From: Flavobacterium nackdongense
Lineage (GTDB): Bacteria; Bacteroidota; Bacteroidia; Flavobacteriales; Flavobacteriaceae
Length of the DNA stretch: 64,000 bases
Reading direction: 5' to 3'
NCBI RefSeq assembly: GCF_004355225.1
Contig: NZ_CP037933.1
Location: 2,542,001 to 2,606,000, forward strand
Below are positions 1 to 8,934 of the stretch, piece by piece. Made by a program: the position numbers and the translations under genes. The notes under the pieces are model-generated. The model ran no database searches. It was not told the DNA's origin and worked only from the letters and a program-made list of their open reading frames with translations. Every line of letters begins with the position of its first letter. The stretch's first letter is position 1.

Positions 1-2
1 TA

Positions 3-875
3 GAAGGTAAAAATCTACTATTTTCTATTGTTTTAAATTTAGTAATTACAATTGCACAAGTCATAGGTGGGCTTATTTCAGGAAGTTTGGCTTTATTGTC
101 CGATGCTTTACATAATTTTTCCGATGTTCTTTCCTTAGTTTTTAGTTTTTTTGCCCATAAATTATCGAAGAAAAAAGCATCTGTAAATCAAACTTTTGGT
201 TACAAAAGAGCCGAATTGATTGCAGCTTTCGTCAATGCGATAACCTTAATTATTGTAGCTTTATTTTTAGTTTATGGCGCCATCGAACGGTTTTTCAATC
301 CACAACATATAGAATCTGAATTGGTAATTTGGCTTTCTATTTTAGGAATTGTTGTTAATGGTTTATCGGCTTTTATGTTAAAAAATGATGCCGACAATAA
401 CCTGAATATGAAATCGGCTTATTTGCATTTGTTTACCGATATGTTAGCTTCGGTAGCCGTTTTAGTTGGAGGTTTGTTGATGAAATATTTGCAGTGGTTT
501 TGGGTCGATAGTGTATTGACTTTGGTTATTGCCCTTTATTTACTTGTTGTGGGTTTTGATTTACTTAAAAAATCGACTCAAATGCTAATGCTATTTACTC
601 CCACTCATATCGATGTCAATACTATTATAAACGAGGTTCATAAGATTACAGGTGTAAATAAATTACATCATATACACGTCTGGCATCTTAACGATGACGA
701 ATTGCATCTCGAGGCACATTTAGAATGTCAGGAAGATTTAAAGGTTTCTGAATTCAATACAATTTTACAACAAATAGAGCATGTATTATTTAATAAATTC
801 CAAATCAATCACATCAATATTCAACCCGAATACAATAGAGAAGAAGAATCTAAAGATATTATTGTTCAGGATTAA
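3..875 (+). CDS. Cation diffusion facilitator (CDF) transporter, 5' end cut by window
   Basis: This is an inner-membrane divalent-metal/H+ antiporter of the CzcD/ZitB type, exporting Zn2+ or similar ions. The reading frame is open from base 3 with no start codon in view, so the first residues lie outside the window; a TTG at 87 is internal. The sequence shows the family hallmark around the metal site (LLSDALHNFSD, with the D-x3-D spacing) and again in HLFTDMLASVAV. Several hydrophobic segments follow, then a soluble C-terminal domain rich in His (HHIHVWHL) that is typical of the cytoplasmic metal-sensing dimer domain. The visible 290 residues fit a nearly complete protein of about 300. It stands alone; the next gene has its own promoter. 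Confidence 0.88.
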   Translation, partial: EGKNLLFSIVLNLVITIAQVIGGLISGSLALLSDALHNFSDVLSLVFSFFAHKLSKKKASVNQTFGYKRAELIAAFVNAITLIIVALFLVYGAIERFFNPQHIESELVIWLSILGIVVNGLSAFMLKNDADNNLNMKSAYLHLFTDMLASVAVLVGGLLMKYLQWFWVDSVLTLVIALYLLVVGFDLLKKSTQMLMLFTPTHIDVNTIINEVHKITGVNKLHHIHVWHLNDDELHLEAHLECQEDLKVSEFNTILQQIEHVLFNKFQINHINIQPEYNREEESKDIIVQD

Positions 876-954
876 AACACCTAACCTTCGAAGAGAGATT
901 TCTCTCGTAATTGCCCAAATATTTCCCGTATGTTAAACAAATTGATCTTATCAA

Positions 955-1031
955 TTGACTGAATTAATGTTAATTCGGTCAATTGACTGACCGAATTAAT
1001 GTAAATTCAGTCAATGCACTGACCGAATTAA
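955..1031. promoter_or_regulatory. Triple 32-bp phased dyad repeat (operator-like)
   Basis: The word GAATTAA recurs at 961, 993 and 1025, a spacing of exactly 32 bp, or three helical turns. The first two copies sit in imperfect dyads (TTGACTGAATTAA tg TTAATTCGGTCAA at 955-982, and a degenerate one at 984-1014). The array ends 11 bp upstream of the -7 element of the next gene, so it could be a multi-site operator. A short tandem repeat with no regulatory role cannot be excluded. Confidence 0.5.
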
Positions 1032-1042
1032 CGTTTTTTATT

Positions 1043-1050
1043 TATATTTG
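1043..1050 (+). promoter_or_regulatory. Bacteroidota-type -7 element
   Basis: TATATTTG matches the TAnnTTTG consensus. It lies 24 bp upstream of the ATG at 1075. Because transcription would start just after it, an apparent upstream TTG start at 1048 cannot be used, which fixes the start of the ATPase gene at 1075. Confidence 0.6.
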
Positions 1051-1074
1051 CAGTATAATTCTAAAGAATTTACA

Positions 1075-2217
1075 ATGTCAAATTATTACAAACGAGCGGT
1101 TTTAACTGAGTTTAGCCGCAAAGTACTACCAAATAAAGTACTGATTTTGTTAGGCGCACGACGAGTTGGTAAAACAGCTTTAATCAAAAATTACCTAGAA
1201 ACCATTCCTGCAGATTCCTATTTGCAATTGAATGGCGAAGATATAAAAGACATTAAGTTGCTAAAAGAACGATCTGTAAGTAATTATAAGAAACTTTTAG
1301 CAAACGCACCTTTATTAGTAATTGACGAGGCACAACACATTCCAGATATTGGAATGATTCTTAAATTGATTGTGGACTCTATTGATGGGATAAAAATAAT
1401 TGCCACTGGTTCGTCTGTATTTGATTTGTCTAATAATTTAGGAGAACCTTTGGTAGGGAGAAAAAACACTTTATATTTATTTCCCTTATCACAAATAGAG
1501 TTTTCGGAGCAAGAAAATTACAAGAAAACCACCGAAAATTTGGAGCAAAGATTACTTTTTGGAAGTTATCCTGAATTGGAACAATACGAAGATTGGGAGA
1601 GTAAAGAAGATTATATTAACGAGATTATAAACTCGTATTTGTTAAAAGATATTTTGATTTTTGATGGTATAAAACATTCTGACAAAGTGTATGATTTACT
1701 GCGTTTAATTGCCTTTCAAATTGGTAAGGAGGTTTCTTTACTAGAATTAGCCACTCAATTACAAATGTCTAAAAACACAGTTGCTAACTATTTGGATCTA
1801 CTTTCTAAAGTATTTATTTTGTTTAAAGTAGAAGGTTTTAGTCGCAATCTCCGTAAAGAAATAGTAAAATCGTCTCGATGGTATTTTTATGATAATGGCA
1901 TTAGAAATGGTATTATAAACAATTTTAATACAATTGAAAACCGCAATGACATTGGTGCACTTTGGGAAAACTATTTGGCTTCTGAAAGGGTAAAAAAACA
2001 GCATTACCAAAAAATAAGAACCAATAATTATTTTTGGAGAACTTACGACCAACAAGAATTGGATTGGTTAGAGGAAGAAAATGATATTTTAAGAGGTTAC
2101 GAATTCAAATGGAACGAAAACCGAAAATCAAAAATTCCTACGGCTTTCGCCAAAGCCTATCCCGAGGCTAGTTTTGAGGTAATTAACAAACAGAATTATT
2201 TGGATTTTATCGTATAA
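1075..2217 (+). CDS. AAA ATPase with DUF4143 C-terminal domain
   Basis: This protein of 380 residues belongs to the large ATPase family with an N-terminal AAA_14 domain and a C-terminal DUF4143 domain; its cellular role is not established. Walker A is GARRVGKT (about residues 27-34) and Walker B is LLVIDEAQ (about 80-87), followed by a sensor-like IIATGSS. A winged-helix-like stretch (ELATQLQMSKNTVANYLDLL) precedes the DUF4143 part, which ends with a nuclease-like strand pattern (LDWLEEENDILRGYEFKW), a feature many members share. It is a single gene with its own promoter and repeat array. Members are often strain-variable, which suggests an accessory gene. Confidence 0.85.
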   Translation: MSNYYKRAVLTEFSRKVLPNKVLILLGARRVGKTALIKNYLETIPADSYLQLNGEDIKDIKLLKERSVSNYKKLLANAPLLVIDEAQHIPDIGMILKLIVDSIDGIKIIATGSSVFDLSNNLGEPLVGRKNTLYLFPLSQIEFSEQENYKKTTENLEQRLLFGSYPELEQYEDWESKEDYINEIINSYLLKDILIFDGIKHSDKVYDLLRLIAFQIGKEVSLLELATQLQMSKNTVANYLDLLSKVFILFKVEGFSRNLRKEIVKSSRWYFYDNGIRNGIINNFNTIENRNDIGALWENYLASERVKKQHYQKIRTNNYFWRTYDQQELDWLEEENDILRGYEFKWNENRKSKIPTAFAKAYPEASFEVINKQNYLDFIV

Positions 2218-2366
2218 TTTGTATTTTACTACTGTACAAATTTATTTCCAAGTTTATGATATTCATTCATTTATAATTTTCTGTAAATAAATCTATAGAA
2301 ATTTTAAAAATATCGTTCTTTCAAGTTTCAAAATCAAATCTATTTTTTTTGATTTGCAAAAAAAGG

Positions 2367-3431
2367 ATGAATTTAACGGAATCAATTTCTAATCGAAACA
2401 CCAGCAATTTATTTGCATTCAGAAGCCACAATCAATATGTTAATGTTTTTGATTTGTTTTTACTTCATTTTAACGCTATTCCAAATGCTGTTATAGAAGA
2501 AAATATTGATTGTGAAAATGCTAATGATTATTTCTTAGAGAAATATCGAAATGAAATCAAAGAACATTTTTATCAAAAAGGAGTATTTGAAAACGAAACT
2601 AAATCAAAATTAAAAGAAGATTATTGTGTTTTAGACAACATAATTATAGTGTTTTCTTTAGAAAAAAGGAGACTCTGTTTTCTTTTTACTGAAAAACAAA
2701 GCGATAAAATTCAAACCATTATAGACGAATTAACTCGATTTAAAAAACGAGTAAAAAAGCAATCGCAAGAAATCTCATTACTTATTAACACCAATCAAGG
2801 AATAGAAACCACGTCTTTAAAAGTCACCAAACCCAAGCTAAATATAGAAGACAATTACAACGATGATTTTCAACAAATACATCAAACCATCTTCAAAAGA
2901 TTATCAAAAAATAATGATAAAGGCTTGATTTTGTTGCACGGAAAACCAGGATCAGGAAAAACATTTTATATCCGATATTTAATTTCATCCGTCAAGAAAA
3001 AGGTAATTTTTTTACCGCCGAATATGGCAAATGCTTTAACCAATCCAGATTTGCTTCCGATATTAATCCAAAATCCCAATTCAATATTTGTTATCGAAGA
3101 TGCCGAAAACATTGTAATTGACAGAGAGCAAAACGGTTCGTCTCCAGTTTCAGCTTTGTTGAATATTTCCGACGGATTACTTTCGGATTGCTTGAATATT
3201 CAAATTATTTGTTCGTTTAATACTGATTTATCAAAAGTAGATTCGGCATTAATGCGAAAAGGACGATTGATAGCAAAATACGAATTCAAAGCCTTGGAAG
3301 TTCCCAAAGCGCAACAACTTTCGGATAAATTGGGATTTCAGACAAAGATTCTCGCACCAACTATTCTTACCGATATTTACAACCAAAATGAAAATGATTT
3401 TCAAGAAAAAAAGAGTTTGATTGGATTTTAA
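2367..3431 (+). CDS. AAA+ ATPase of unknown role
   Basis: A 354-residue protein. The ATG at 2367 has AAAAGG immediately upstream and is preferred to a TTG 18 bp earlier. The N-terminal ~170 residues have no recognisable domain. The C-terminal half is an AAA+ module: Walker A GKPGSGKT (about 192-199), Walker B FVIEDAEN (about 241-248), sensor-1 asparagine in CSFNTDL, and an arginine-finger-like RKGR, an arrangement resembling BCS1/FtsH-type ATPases. The lid is short. It lies between an unrelated ATPase and an orphan with wide AT-rich gaps, so there is no operon to suggest its substrate. Confidence 0.75.
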   Translation: MNLTESISNRNTSNLFAFRSHNQYVNVFDLFLLHFNAIPNAVIEENIDCENANDYFLEKYRNEIKEHFYQKGVFENETKSKLKEDYCVLDNIIIVFSLEKRRLCFLFTEKQSDKIQTIIDELTRFKKRVKKQSQEISLLINTNQGIETTSLKVTKPKLNIEDNYNDDFQQIHQTIFKRLSKNNDKGLILLHGKPGSGKTFYIRYLISSVKKKVIFLPPNMANALTNPDLLPILIQNPNSIFVIEDAENIVIDREQNGSSPVSALLNISDGLLSDCLNIQIICSFNTDLSKVDSALMRKGRLIAKYEFKALEVPKAQQLSDKLGFQTKILAPTILTDIYNQNENDFQEKKSLIGF

Positions 3432-3460
3432 AAACTTATATTTAACAAAAAATAATAATT

Positions 3461-4225
3461 ATGAATAACAAAGAAGGTCTATTTAAAAAGCTTTTAGATG
3501 AATTGAAAAGCAAACAAGAAATTTGCGAGGAATATAAATATATTGGAACGGGAAATCCTTTATCTAATATTTTAATAATCGGTAAAGAATCATCTATAAT
3601 AATTGAAAAGGATGAAATACAATATAATAGAGAAATATTAAATAATTTAAATGATTGGAGCAATCTTAAAGATTTTAATTCAGAAAATATAAAAGAAAGA
3701 GAGTTCAATAATTTTTCTCCGCTTTATCCTTACAAAGGACAAATTCTTAAAATTAATAATGGTATAAATTTTGGAACAAGTAAAACTTGGTTCAATTATC
3801 AAAAATTAATTAATTATATTTTTAATTATTCAGATAATCAATACATCAATTTTCACGAGAACACATTTATTACAGAAGTGAATTCAACACCAAGTAGAGA
3901 AACTATAAATGCAAAAACAGATTCTATTTTCTTCAGAAAAGAAAAATTATTATCGTCAGATTTTTTTCAGAGCTTTCCAATTGTTATTATTTCAGGAGTT
4001 GGATATTTTGATACTTCACAGGAGAATAATGAAATTGAAAAAATCTTCCACGTAAATTTTATAGAAAAAAAATATGCAAATAAAGATAAACAGACACAAC
4101 CTTTTTGGATTCATAGAAGTAAAGATAAAATAGTAATAAACACTTACCAATTAAGCATCGGAGTTTCAGATATATTATTAAAAGAAATTGCAAAAGAAAT
4201 ACAGAACTCCAATTTATTAAGTTAA
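3461..4225 (+). CDS. Hypothetical protein, possible uracil-DNA-glycosylase-like fold
   Basis: A 254-residue protein that I do not firmly recognise. Near the N terminus GTGNPLSNILIIGKE resembles the first motif of the uracil-DNA glycosylase superfamily, where a G-x-G-N-P loop precedes a hydrophobic strand. FITEVNSTPS in the middle could be the second conserved strand and loop. There is no signal peptide or membrane segment. The gene is visibly more AT-rich than tex downstream and uses many AAA, ATA and TTA codons, which fits recent acquisition. It starts 29 bp after the upstream ATPase gene and could be cotranscribed with it. The assignment to a glycosylase fold is inference only. Confidence 0.5.
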   Translation: MNNKEGLFKKLLDELKSKQEICEEYKYIGTGNPLSNILIIGKESSIIIEKDEIQYNREILNNLNDWSNLKDFNSENIKEREFNNFSPLYPYKGQILKINNGINFGTSKTWFNYQKLINYIFNYSDNQYINFHENTFITEVNSTPSRETINAKTDSIFFRKEKLLSSDFFQSFPIVIISGVGYFDTSQENNEIEKIFHVNFIEKKYANKDKQTQPFWIHRSKDKIVINTYQLSIGVSDILLKEIAKEIQNSNLLS

Positions 4226-4293
4226 AAAATAGCTCATAAACCTTTGCGAACTTTGCGAAAACTTCGCTTCTTTGCTTTTAGAAAAATCAAAAA

Positions 4294-6447
4294 ATGACCA
4301 ACATCCAATTCATCGCTAAGACTGTCAACACAGCACCCATAAACATTCAAAATACCGTTCAATTATTAGAAGAAGACTGCACAATTCCATTTATTTCTCG
4401 ATACAGAAAAGACAAAACAGGAAATTTAGATGAAGTTCAAATCGAGCAAATTGCTAAACTTCAAAAGGATTATGAAGTCATCGTCAAGAGAAAAGAAGCC
4501 ATTTTAAAATCTATTGAAGAACAAAACGCATTAACACCTGAATTGGATAAAAAAATCCAGCAAAGTTTCGATTTACAGGAACTGGAAGATTTTTATTTGC
4601 CATTCAAAAAGAAGAAAAAAACCAAGGCTGATGTCGCTCGCGAAAACGGATTGGAACCCTTGGCCAAAATCATAATGGCGCAAAATATCGACGATGTCGA
4701 TTTCTTGGCGACCAAATATTTGAACGACAATGTGATTAATGAAGATGCCGCTTTGCAAGGCGCACGCGACATTATCGCCGAATGGATCAACGAAAATATT
4801 TATGTTCGTAAGCAGTTGCGAAGACTTTTTCAACGAAAAGCCACTATCACGACCAAAGTCGTAAAAACCAAAAAAGACGAACAAGACGCTCAAAAATTCA
4901 ATCAATATTTCGATTGGTCAGAGCCGTTGACAAAAGCTCCTTCTCACCGATTGCTGGCGATGCTTCGAGCAGAAAATGAAGGTTTCATCAAGTTCAAAGT
5001 CGAAGTCGATATTGACGAAGCTTATGATATTATTGATGAATTGGTTTTAAAAGGTCAAAGTCCAAGCACGCCACACGTACAATTAGCCATCGAAGACAGT
5101 TATAAAAGATTGTTAAATCCAGCCATTTCAAACGAAGCGTTGCAAGAAGCCAAAGCAAAGGCCGATGCTAATTCGATTCAGGTTTTTGCGAATAATTTAG
5201 GGCAATTATTATTGGCGCCACCTTTGGGCGAAAAACGAATTCTGGCGATTGATCCAGGATTTCGTTCGGGTTGTAAAGTGGTTTGTTTGGATGAAAAAGG
5301 GGATTTGTTGTACAACGAAACCATATATCCGCACGCGCCACAAAATGAGGAAGCGATGGCAATGAAAAAAATTCGTTCGATGGTGAATTCGTATAAAATT
5401 GACGCCATTTCCATCGGAAACGGAACGGCTTCAAGAGAAACTGAATTTTTCATCAAGAAAATTGCTTTCGACACCCGAGCCAAAGGCGAACAGGGCGTAG
5501 CCAAACCGGTTCAAGTATTCATCGTTTCAGAAGCGGGAGCTTCAGTTTATTCAGCTTCGAAAATTGCGAGAGAGGAATTTCCCAATTATGACGTGACCGT
5601 TCGGGGTTCGGTTTCTATCGGAAGACGATTGTCGGATCCTTTGGCCGAATTGGTAAAAATTGACCCGAAAGCCATTGGAGTGGGGCAGTACCAACACGAT
5701 GTAGATCAAACCAAACTCAAAGAAGAATTGGACAATACGGTAATTCGTTGTGTGAATTCCGTTGGGATAAATATTAATACAGCGAGCAAGCATTTGTTGA
5801 GTTATGTGAGTGGAATAGGAGAGAAGCTGGCCGAAAATATTGTACAATACCGTTCGGAAAATGGTCCGTTTGAAGACAGAAAGCAATTGAAAAAAGTGCC
5901 ACGCTTAGGTGAAAAAGCCTTTCAACAAGGTGTGGCTTTTATTCGAATTTCGAATGCTAAAAATCCATTAGATAATTCAGCGGTTCATCCCGAAGCGTAT
6001 GGAATCGTGGAAAAAATGGCAAAAGATTTGAAACTTTCAGTGAATGATTTAATTGCCAACAAAGAAAAAACAGCTCTGATTAAAGCCGAAAATTATATCA
6101 CATCCGAAATAGGAATTTTGGGAATAAAAGATATCATCAAAGAACTCGAAAAACCGGGATTAGACCCCAGAAAATCAGCGAAAGTTTTTGAATTTGACCC
6201 AAATGTAAAAACCATTAAAGACCTGAGAAACGGAATGATTTTACCCGGAATTGTCAACAATATTACCAATTTTGGATGCTTTGTAGATATTGGTTTGAAA
6301 GAAAGCGGCTTGGTTCACATTTCGCAACTCAAAGCGGGTTTTGTAAGCGATGTGAATGAAGTGGTTAAACTGCACCAACACGTTGCCGTAAAAGTCACTG
6401 AAGTAGATGAAGACAGAAAGAGAATCCAGTTGACGATGGTTTTGTAA
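4294..6447 (+). CDS. tex: Tex family RNA-binding transcription accessory protein
   Basis: Tex is a conserved cytoplasmic nucleic-acid-binding protein implicated in transcription and toxin expression; in gram-negative bacteria it is about 710-780 residues, and this one has 717. The domain order is as expected: an N-terminal helical region (PFISRYRKDKTGNLDE), a YqgF-like RNase H fold in the middle (RILAIDPGFRSGCK, then AISIGNGTASRETE), tandem helix-hairpin-helix motifs (SVGININTASKHLL, IGEKLAENIVQYR) and a C-terminal S1 domain (GMILPGIVNNITNFGCFVDIG). It starts at an ATG shortly after the orphan gene and ends at a strong bidirectional terminator shared with tatA. Confidence 0.96.
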   Translation: MTNIQFIAKTVNTAPINIQNTVQLLEEDCTIPFISRYRKDKTGNLDEVQIEQIAKLQKDYEVIVKRKEAILKSIEEQNALTPELDKKIQQSFDLQELEDFYLPFKKKKKTKADVARENGLEPLAKIIMAQNIDDVDFLATKYLNDNVINEDAALQGARDIIAEWINENIYVRKQLRRLFQRKATITTKVVKTKKDEQDAQKFNQYFDWSEPLTKAPSHRLLAMLRAENEGFIKFKVEVDIDEAYDIIDELVLKGQSPSTPHVQLAIEDSYKRLLNPAISNEALQEAKAKADANSIQVFANNLGQLLLAPPLGEKRILAIDPGFRSGCKVVCLDEKGDLLYNETIYPHAPQNEEAMAMKKIRSMVNSYKIDAISIGNGTASRETEFFIKKIAFDTRAKGEQGVAKPVQVFIVSEAGASVYSASKIAREEFPNYDVTVRGSVSIGRRLSDPLAELVKIDPKAIGVGQYQHDVDQTKLKEELDNTVIRCVNSVGININTASKHLLSYVSGIGEKLAENIVQYRSENGPFEDRKQLKKVPRLGEKAFQQGVAFIRISNAKNPLDNSAVHPEAYGIVEKMAKDLKLSVNDLIANKEKTALIKAENYITSEIGILGIKDIIKELEKPGLDPRKSAKVFEFDPNVKTIKDLRNGMILPGIVNNITNFGCFVDIGLKESGLVHISQLKAGFVSDVNEVVKLHQHVAVKVTEVDEDRKRIQLTMVL

Positions 6448-6452
6448 AACAA

Positions 6453-6501
6453 AAAATCCAAACCTCAAGGATATGAATCACTTGGGGTTTGGATTTTTTT
6501 T
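6453..6501. terminator. Bidirectional intrinsic terminator between tex and tatA
   Basis: A stem of about 15 bp (AATCCAAACCTCAAG pairing with CTTGGGGTTTGGATT, with one wobble pair) with A-run and T-run flanks on both sides. It serves the convergent tex and tatA genes. Confidence 0.85.
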
Positions 6502-6523
6502 AAAGTCGAAATTTTAAGAAAAC

Positions 6524-6703
6524 TTATTCTTTAGTTTCGTCTGCTTTTTTATCAGCTGGTTGTTTATCGTCTTTAGCAGCGTTTTTGAATTCTTTGATTC
6601 CGCTACCCAATCCTTTCATTAATTCAGGTATTTTTTTACCGCCAAAAAGTAATAAAACAACCGCTAAAATAACCAGGATTTCCGTTACACCTAATCTTCC
6701 CAT
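6524..6703 (-). CDS. tatA: Sec-independent translocase subunit TatA
   Basis: A 59-residue pore-forming subunit of the twin-arginine translocase, which exports folded proteins across the inner membrane. The start chosen is the ATG at 6703, giving [13 protein letters not shown]; a longer reading would place charged residues before the short membrane helix and is unlikely. The single transmembrane helix is followed by the conserved [21 protein letters not shown] hinge and amphipathic helix (about residues 19-39), then a Lys/Asp-rich tail. tatC is not in the window. It is convergent with tex and divergent from the following gene. Confidence 0.93.
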   Translation of the reverse strand: MGRLGVTEILVILAVVLLLFGGKKIPELMKGLGSGIKEFKNAAKDDKQPADKKADETKE

Positions 6704-6888
6704 AATTATAATTAATTTATCGCCGAAGCAAATTTGTAATAAATCGTACGACAAAGGTATATAGAAATTCTGTACTCGAAATCATTTTAGGATAATATTT
6801 AGTAAATCATCTGAATAAACAGTAAATTGAATGCTTATTGCTGCTCACAACAATAAAAATAGACCACAATATTCCGTTTTTTAATTAT

Positions 6889-6896
6889 TATATTTG
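6889..6896 (+). promoter_or_regulatory. -7 element of the 6914-8927 operon
   Basis: TATATTTG matches TAnnTTTG and lies 17 bp upstream of the ATG at 6914. It probably drives the membrane protein gene and the closely following GH3 gene. Confidence 0.6.
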
Positions 6897-6913
6897 TATC
6901 ATAATCTCAATAT

Positions 6914-7417
6914 ATGTCTGAAAATAGACTTAAACGACAAATTTTAAAGAAAAAATTATTCACAAAAAACCGATTGGTTATTATGAATGAGGATACTTTT
7001 GAAGAACTTTTCTCCTTCAAATTGAATCTGATGAATGTTTTTGTGGCAGCTACTTCTGGTGCTATTATTTTGATTACGCTCACCACTTTTATTATTGCAT
7101 TTACTCCTTTGCGAGAGTTTATTCCGGGTTATTCTTCTTCTAAATTGAAGAAAGATGCTACGGAACTCGCCTTAAAATCGGATTCATTAACCTTAGCTTT
7201 GAAGCGGAATGAAGCCTATATCAAATCCATTCAAAAAGTATTGACAGGTGAATTAGAATATGCCAAATTCAACAAAGACTCTATTTTGGCAACCGCAAAT
7301 GAAGCGCAATCACAATTCGATATGTCCCCTTCTGAGGAAGAACTTAGATTGAGAAAAGAGGTCGCCGAAGAAGAAAAAAACCCAAAAATCAACGCATCAA
7401 AAGCGAATAAAAAATAA
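6914..7417 (+). CDS. Membrane protein resembling the N-terminal part of M23 peptidases, without the catalytic domain
   Basis: A 167-residue protein with one transmembrane helix near residues 40-63 (VFVAATSGAIILITLTTF), preceded by a basic cytoplasmic stretch and followed by a periplasmic coiled region. The segment TPLREFIPGYSS and the following helical stalk look like the N-terminal part of the M23/LytM peptidases found next to tatA in other Flavobacteria, but the protein stops in a Lys-rich tail before any LytM domain, and no H-x-x-x-D or H-x-H motif is present. It is separated from the next gene by 10 bp. It may be a naturally short paralogue or a truncated gene; the link to M23 proteins is from memory of the family. 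Confidence 0.6.
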   Translation: MSENRLKRQILKKKLFTKNRLVIMNEDTFEELFSFKLNLMNVFVAATSGAIILITLTTFIIAFTPLREFIPGYSSSKLKKDATELALKSDSLTLALKRNEAYIKSIQKVLTGELEYAKFNKDSILATANEAQSQFDMSPSEEELRLRKEVAEEEKNPKINASKANKK

Positions 7418-7427
7418 ACTTTTATAA

Positions 7428-8927
7428 ATGTCTTTAAAACCTTTTTTTGCTAAACTTTTTGCCCGCAACATTTATCGTAAAACCCAGTTTTGGGCAACTA
7501 ATCCAGTCGCAACGCAGCAGCAAGTTTTCGAGGATTTAATTCGTCAAGCCAGGAACACACAGTTTGGTGTTGACCATCATTTCGATCAAATAAAAACTTT
7601 CGAAGACTTTTCAAAGAACGTTCCTGTTCGCGATTACGAAGGCTTGAAATCCTATGTAGATAAGGTTGTAAAAGGGGAGGAGAACATTCTCTGGAAAGGA
7701 AAACCACTCTATTTTGCTAAAACTTCAGGCACGACTTCGGGAGCCAAATACATTCCGCTTACCAAGGAATCGATGCCTTTTCATATCGACGCGGCACGAA
7801 ATGCCATTCTGCATTACATTCACGAAACCGGAAATGCCGACTTTGTCGATGGAAAAATGATTTTCCTGCAAGGAAGTCCCATTCTCCAAGAAAAAAACGG
7901 TGTAAAACTAGGAAGATTGTCTGGAATCGTCGCGCATTATGTTCCAAAATACCTTCAAAAAAACCGATTGCCTTCTTGGGAAACGAATTGTATTGAAGAT
8001 TGGGAAACCAAGGTCAATGCCATCGTCGAAGAAACTTTCGATCAAAATATGACCGTGATTTCGGGGATTCCGTCTTGGGTGCAAATGTATTTCGAAAAAT
8101 TACACCAAAAAGGAAGGAAGCCTGTGGGCGAAATTTTCAAAAACTTCAATTTGTTTATTTATGGTGGCGTCAATTATGAGCCGTATCGCGCCAAATTCGA
8201 AAATTTGATTGGTCGAAAAGTAGATAGTATCGAATTATTTCCCGCCTCGGAAGGGTTTTTTGCTTACCAAGATTCCCAAAAGGAAAAAGGAATGCTACTT
8301 TTGTTGAACTCCGGAATTTTCTACGAATTCATCAAAAGCGACGAATTTTTTACTAATAATCCAAAAAGACACACCATTGGCGAGGTTGAATTAAATGTCA
8401 ATTATGTTTTGATAATTTCAACCAATGCTGGACTTTGGAGCTACAACATTGGCGACACAGTCCAATTTACAAGTTTAAAACCTTACAGAGTTATAGTTTC
8501 GGGCAGAATTAAACATTATATTTCAGCTTTTGGCGAACACGTTATTGGCAAGGAAGTCGAAAGCGCTTTGCAAGAAGCTATTGTTGGCACAAATATCCGC
8601 ATCAACGAATTTACTGTTGCGCCACAGATAACACCAAACGAAGGATTGCCCTTTCACGAATGGTTTATCGAATTTGATCCCGATGCCTCGGGAGAACCCG
8701 AAAATCTCGATGCTTTTGCGGAAGCTTTAGACCAAGCTATGCGCAAACAAAACATTTACTACGATGATTTGATTGTGGGCAATGTGTTGCGAAAAGTAGT
8801 GATTACCAAAGTGGTCAAAAACGGCTTTCAGGACTATATGAAATCTATAGGGAAATTGGGCGGACAAAACAAAATCCCGAGATTGAGCAACGATAGAAAA
8901 ATTGTGGATTCGCTTCAAAGAGAATAG
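7428..8927 (+). CDS. GH3 auxin-responsive promoter family protein (acyl-adenylating enzyme)
   Basis: A 499-residue member of the GH3 branch of the ANL superfamily. Plant GH3 enzymes join amino acids to acyl acids through an acyl-adenylate; bacterial members are common in Bacteroidota and their substrates are unknown. The ATP-binding P-loop FAKTSGTTSGAKYIP is at about residues 97-110. Later adenylation motifs include LFPASEGFFAYQ and the NIGDTVQFTSL segment, followed by a small C-terminal domain containing HYISAFGEHVIGKEVE. No signal peptide is present, so it should act in the cytoplasm. It follows the membrane protein gene by 10 bp and precedes a secreted protein gene by 7 bp. Confidence 0.88.
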   Translation: MSLKPFFAKLFARNIYRKTQFWATNPVATQQQVFEDLIRQARNTQFGVDHHFDQIKTFEDFSKNVPVRDYEGLKSYVDKVVKGEENILWKGKPLYFAKTSGTTSGAKYIPLTKESMPFHIDAARNAILHYIHETGNADFVDGKMIFLQGSPILQEKNGVKLGRLSGIVAHYVPKYLQKNRLPSWETNCIEDWETKVNAIVEETFDQNMTVISGIPSWVQMYFEKLHQKGRKPVGEIFKNFNLFIYGGVNYEPYRAKFENLIGRKVDSIELFPASEGFFAYQDSQKEKGMLLLLNSGIFYEFIKSDEFFTNNPKRHTIGEVELNVNYVLIISTNAGLWSYNIGDTVQFTSLKPYRVIVSGRIKHYISAFGEHVIGKEVESALQEAIVGTNIRINEFTVAPQITPNEGLPFHEWFIEFDPDASGEPENLDAFAEALDQAMRKQNIYYDDLIVGNVLRKVVITKVVKNGFQDYMKSIGKLGGQNKIPRLSNDRKIVDSLQRE

Positions 8928-8934
8928 AGTAAAG

